DNA of 64,000 nucleotides from Siphonodentalium dalli (lineage: Eukaryota > Mollusca > Scaphopoda > Gadilida > Siphonodentaliidae). Below the pieces are notes generated by a model, which saw nothing but the letters and a program-made list of their open reading frames with translations, made no database searches and was not told the DNA's origin. The DNA is taken from the NCBI GenBank assembly GCA_032622095.1, contig CP136061.1, positions 24,184,991 to 24,248,990 on the forward strand. Reading direction: 5' to 3'. The position numbers and the translations under genes are program-made. Positions 60,481 through 64,000 of the stretch are shown in pieces (position 1 is the stretch's first letter; each line of letters opens with the position of its first letter).

Positions 60481-60652
60481 ACGGGGGGGGGGGGTAAAAT
60501 GGCGATCTAGATACATGGGGTAAATAGGGCGACCTACATACCGTGTTCAGGTCAACCGTCGACCTTGTACTAGTAGAATTGGACCGTGTCAAGGTCATGC
60601 ATCGACCCTGGTACTGGTAGAATGGGGGAGGCACGGTCCCGCTTCTACTACT

Positions 60653-60658
60653 AGCGTG
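60653..60658. repeat. Target-site duplication, right copy (AGCGTG)
   Basis: Directly follows the CTTCTACTACT end of the giant element and equals 45083-45088. Confidence 0.85.
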
Positions 60659-60687
60659 TATATTTAATTCAGGTACCATATATATGG

Positions 60688-61060
60688 GAAACTCGGTATA
60701 TGGGGCTTTCTTGCTTATTTTATTGCAAGTTTCTGACTGATTCTGAAACTGCCTATACAGCTGGGTGCTCTGTCTATCATTAGCTTATGTCAGCTTCCGG
60801 TGGGCAAGACATGGTACCTCTTATCGTGTACTCAAGTGTCATTGGGCATCCACCCTTTAATCACATAACGTGGGTCATACAAAGAAACTCAGTACCTAAT
60901 ATACCGGAGGACATGGGGCTTTCTTGCTTATTGTATTTCAACTTTCTGACTGAAACTGCCTATACAATAGGGTACTCTGCCTATCAATAGCTTATATCAG
61001 CTCCCGGGGGACAAGTCATGGTACCTCTTATCGTGGACTCAAGTGTCATTGGGTCACAGT
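60688..61060. repeat. Two-copy tandem repeat, about 190 bp
   Basis: Both units contain GGGGCTTTCTTGCTTATT, GAAACTGCCTATACA and CATGGTACCTCTTATCGTG, and end with CTCAAGTGTCATTGGG. Diverged by about 15%. Confidence 0.75.
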
Positions 61061-62862
61061 AGACACAATAAAACCATAGTCAGAAATGGTATAATATTAT
61101 TAGCCATAAATATAAATTATAATATAAAATATATTGGTTACATTAATGCACCGCCTCAGAATTCCGTTAAAACAACTAATCCTTCAAATTATTACAAAAA
61201 ACTACGGCTTATTACTGCATGTTTTTCATTCACCAAACCGGAAAGCTTCTAAATGCGGATAAAAAATTGTGTTCCCGCCATAAAATCTTCAAGTGTGCAT
61301 GGCCCAGCCATTGTTCTTATCTAAACATCGAACGCAATTAACGCGGTCGTAATAGTTACACACTGCAACTATAAGACATCCAGCGAATACACACCCCACG
61401 AAAACCCGAAATGTGTTGTTCTGCGAGATATCCCATCGCTATAGCTCAATTTGATACGGCCAGATTAGCCTTCCTACAATATCATAAAACAATAAAGCTT
61501 CTCAAATCATCGGCATAGTCAGTAGAACTTTCACGAACTTGGACATTCCAACTACAGCTTTTACCTGACTCGGGGTCGCAGTACAACTTTAACGCGTCCC
61601 AAAATAACCGGAAAAACCAATTATCTATTTATAAAATCCCCATGGGACCACATATTTCAAAAATTTGTATTACAGTATACACCGGTGGCGTTAATAATTT
61701 GTATGTGCATGTTTTAGAGACGTTACTCTGTGTCTAGTCTGAAACAAGTCCCAAGTATTATCAACACAAATGATCCTACCAGAAACAGTAATTTGTGTCC
61801 ACTATTATGTACTTTGATTGGTCAACATGAAATATGATAATGAATCGTGTGAGATGAAAGAGGAATGAATGATGCTTCATGAAATGTGATTAAGGTGGCA
61901 TGCATGGAACAATGACTCATACATAAATTCATTAGCTATTATTTTGAAATTGATTTCTAACAAAGACGATTAATATTTCCTCAAATTACGAACATCGTCC
62001 TAGAGTCTGAATTAAATTTGGTATGGAGGTTCCCGATCATTTTCCATTCTAGAGTTATCATTCTTTGTTTATCTGGAAATTATGAAGGACTTCGAGATCG
62101 GCTGCAGCTTCGGTCACAGCCAATATCGGAATTAAGTCTGCGCATGTCCATATCTGAGGAATATCGAACGACGATGACCGCGGCTGCAGCCGAAACGAAA
62201 GCCACCTTCAGTATCCAATACAAACAACATGAATTCCCTGTAAATTAATCATCTAATTTGAGAGTCTGGTCTCATAAACTATATAGGTTTATCTGTTGAT
62301 CAGACCCAATGCTGTATAATTTATACTTTTAAAAGCACCAATAAACATTATTTTATATAGGCCAAGGCATATATAAAAAAAAGCCATCGAATTGACTATA
62401 AACTCCACCTTTCCAAAAATAGTTTCATAAAATTAGATAGATAAGTGTTATCGTAAAACAACCATCGAACCCAAAGATAACAATCTACATGTATCAACTA
62501 CACATTCACTTTTTTCATTCATTCAATCATTGTCGGCCTTTTTTTTTATTCAGTGTCGCCATTTTGGATTTGATCGGTAGTACGGGAACTCGCAACCAGG
62601 ATTTGGTGGAAACGTGACGTTACATATCCTGGTCATCGGTAACTTCGAGGTCCCATCTCCGGCTGCAACTAGCCGCAGCCGATCTCGAAGTTACTCCGTG
62701 TTTTCTGTGTCATGGAAGCCACATAGATATATATCAGCCATGGGTAAAAGAATCTGAATAAAATATTTTATATGGAGAATCGCCATCATTGCTTTCAAAT
62801 GAGTACGTAATGACGTTGTTTGCAAAATGATTCCGCGACGAAAGGTACTACATATAATTTGT
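61061..62862. other. Intron 2 sequence, no supported gene
   Basis: AT-rich. A frame at 62018-62248 contains an Ala-rich stretch but no domain. A small hairpin lies at 62638-62695 (GTAACTTCGAG and complement). Confidence 0.4.
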
Positions 62863-62866
62863 TTAA

Positions 62867-63245
62867 CCCTTTACCCAACAAACCGGCCAAAACCGGCCAA
62901 ATAAAGCTTCAACAGCCTAAAATATCTTCGGTCTGTCTCAATAGAACCATACAAATATGGATATCATTGGAACCGGCTCCTTGACCACATTGTGATAGTT
63001 ACAGTTATGCCCTGTGCCAATGCATTCTCTTATATATGCGAGTCGACCATAGGTCGCCTCGCATATATAAGAGAATGCATTGGCATTTTTTAACACTTTT
63101 AAACATTTTTCTTACATTCTTTAACAGTTTTATAATTTTTAATGTGTTAAGCCAATGCATTCTCTTATATATGCGAGGCGACCTATGGTCGACTCGCATA
63201 TATAAGAGAATGCATTGGCACAGGGCCGTTCTGTTGGGTAAAGGG
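62867..63245. mobile_element. piggyBac-like MITE with two mirror hairpins
   Basis: Exact 14-bp inverted ends CCCTTTACCCAACA (62867-62880) and complement (63232-63245), flanked by TTAA on both sides (62863-62866, 63246-63249): the piggyBac TSD and CCC terminus. Inside are two hairpins of about 72 bp (63014-63085 and 63152-63223), each itself palindromic (CCAATGCATTCTCTTATATA arms), that are also reverse complements of each other. Confidence 0.9.
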
Positions 63246-63249
63246 TTAA

Positions 63250-63653
63250 AGGATTGTGATCCTAAATAATACACATCAGCACTATCGGAAAACCTTCCAT
63301 TTTATGAACGTAATCACCAGTTTCCATAACAATCGCGTAATAAATAAGCTGATAAAAAATGCCTCCACCGGCTATCTACATGGGTTAACCTCTGATGACA
63401 GCGTATGAATAAAATAAACACAAAACCTTGATTCTGCTGAGCTGGAGTTTACTGTGTCTACCTATATGATGTAATCGTGAGTGGCAATGTTAAAAGTGCT
63501 GAGTCGGCAGTGCGCTTGTATGCAATCATTGTAATGATGTTGTGTGTTGCCAATGTTGATACACAATTTAAGAAATTAACCTGTGTTGAATTTATTTACT
63601 GTGCGCATTTTAACTCGAGTATTTCACTTCAACTTGCAACTTTCTTCATTCAG
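63250..63653. other. No supported feature
   Basis: Contains a short non-ATG frame (63477-63659) without domain. The last 25 bases form a pyrimidine-rich acceptor for the next exon candidate. Confidence 0.35.
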
Positions 63654-63787
63654 ACGTAAACACTAATCTCCCAGACACAGATGAGAGGAAGTGTGACCAC
63701 CTGACCCGGGGACAACCGGATCCAGGGATATGTTGTGTTGGACCATCCCAATTGTTTGGGTCGGGTGTCTCATGTTTGTTTTTATAA
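63654..63787 (+). CDS. Candidate exon 3 (possible last) of the PAN/EGF gene
   Basis: Follows a strong acceptor (ACTTTCTTCATTCAG ending at 63653). Exon 2 ends in phase 1, and the AC at 63654-63655 completes a codon (GAC), so the frame continues as VNTNLPDTDERKCDHLTRGQ and later DPGICCVGPSQL, ending at TAA 63785-63787. The clustered cysteines fit an extracellular protein. Against it: intron 2 would be 19 kb, and a downstream donor within the frame cannot be excluded. No named domain. Confidence 0.35.
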
Positions 63788-64000
63788 TTAACTGCTTATT
63801 TACAATATTTGATGGTTTCATTATTGAAAAATGCGTCTTTATTATTAGAACAAGATACCTCGGATTTTTTGACAAGAAAACTGCCTTGACGTTACCAGAT
63901 ACGTTATATTATATATAACGCAGATCAAACCATCATCTTTACATTCGACCATTTTTTGTCAGATTTATGTGGTATTCGATTTTCGCTCAATTTTAAACAT
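63788..64000. other. Window end, nothing certain
   Basis: A hydrophobic 62-codon frame (63730-63918) overlaps the candidate exon in another frame. It is T-rich and probably accidental, though it could be 3' UTR of the gene above. Confidence 0.3.

Larger units (their letters stand above)
45089..60652. mobile_element. 15.6-kb giant foldback element with PC4-like genes
   Basis: The ends are inverted AGTAGTAGAAG (45089-45099, complement 60642-60652), flanked by AGCGTG at 45083-45088 and 60653-60658: a perfect 6-bp TSD. Inverted similarity spans nearly everything, left arm 45089-52459 and right arm 54069-60652, around a spacer of about 1.6 kb. Each arm holds, from the outside in, a minisatellite, a PC4-like gene, a hairpin, a telomere-like array and diverged tandem repeats. 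The 6-bp TSD, 5'-AG terminus and total length fit Polintons/Mavericks, but no PolB, integrase, ATPase, protease or capsid frame is seen. It is either a non-autonomous relative or something new. Confidence 0.85.

Noticed and set aside
45089-60652. Giant palindrome as an assembly or fold-back read artefact
   Set aside because: The arms differ by separate transposon insertions, a one-sided duplication, and base substitutions, and the outer ends have a matching 6-bp duplication.
45089-60652. Complete Polinton/Maverick with polymerase and capsid genes
   Set aside because: No frame of sufficient length or with PolB, integrase, ATPase, protease or capsid motifs was found; only the PC4-like gene is intact.

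Overview
This is a 64 kb piece of AT-rich eukaryotic genomic DNA, most likely from an invertebrate animal. A mollusc or other lophotrochozoan is my guess, from the mixture of Penelope-like, Helitron, CACTA-like, Harbinger-like, hAT and piggyBac-like elements beside a secreted PAN/EGF-type gene; the species cannot be told from the sequence. There are no bacterial operons, and I recognised no rRNA or tRNA genes. Nearly everything is mobile DNA, much of it nested, and most short open frames are accidental.

Layout. 1-5700: a direct repeat pair with 527-bp period, a CACTA-like element (1115-3070) and empty sequence. 5981-10797: a 4.8-kb foldback element with 18-bp perfect termini. 11-20 kb: tandem repeats, a Helitron-like 3' end, a palindromic minisatellite (13.3-14.8 kb) and two weak exon candidates. 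20.9-25 kb: a 117-bp palindromic MITE, a dispersed repeat and a LINE 3' fragment. 25.2-38.8 kb: a Penelope-like element invaded by two head-to-tail Helitrons, followed by a 5'-truncated LINE split by two DNA transposons whose exact removal, leaving one target-site copy, restores the reading frame.

40.3-63.8 kb: probably one host gene on the + strand. Exon 1 encodes a signal peptide and PAN/apple-like domain, exon 2 a partial EGF-like domain and Thr-rich linker, and a tentative exon 3 lies at 63.65 kb. Splice phases agree (0, then 1). Its introns are filled by mobile elements.

The main discovery candidate fills intron 2: a 15.56-kb inverted-repeat element (45089-60652) with a perfect 6-bp target-site duplication (AGCGTG), 5'-AG termini, arms of about 6.6-7.4 kb, a unique central segment with a long hairpin, telomere-like repeats in each arm, and one intact 164-codon gene per arm. 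That gene encodes an apparent tandem PC4/SUB1-like single-stranded-DNA-binding protein. Size, TSD and termini resemble Polintons/Mavericks, but no polymerase, integrase, ATPase or capsid gene is visible. Each arm carries a transposon absent from the other, which argues that the palindrome is real and old rather than an assembly artefact.
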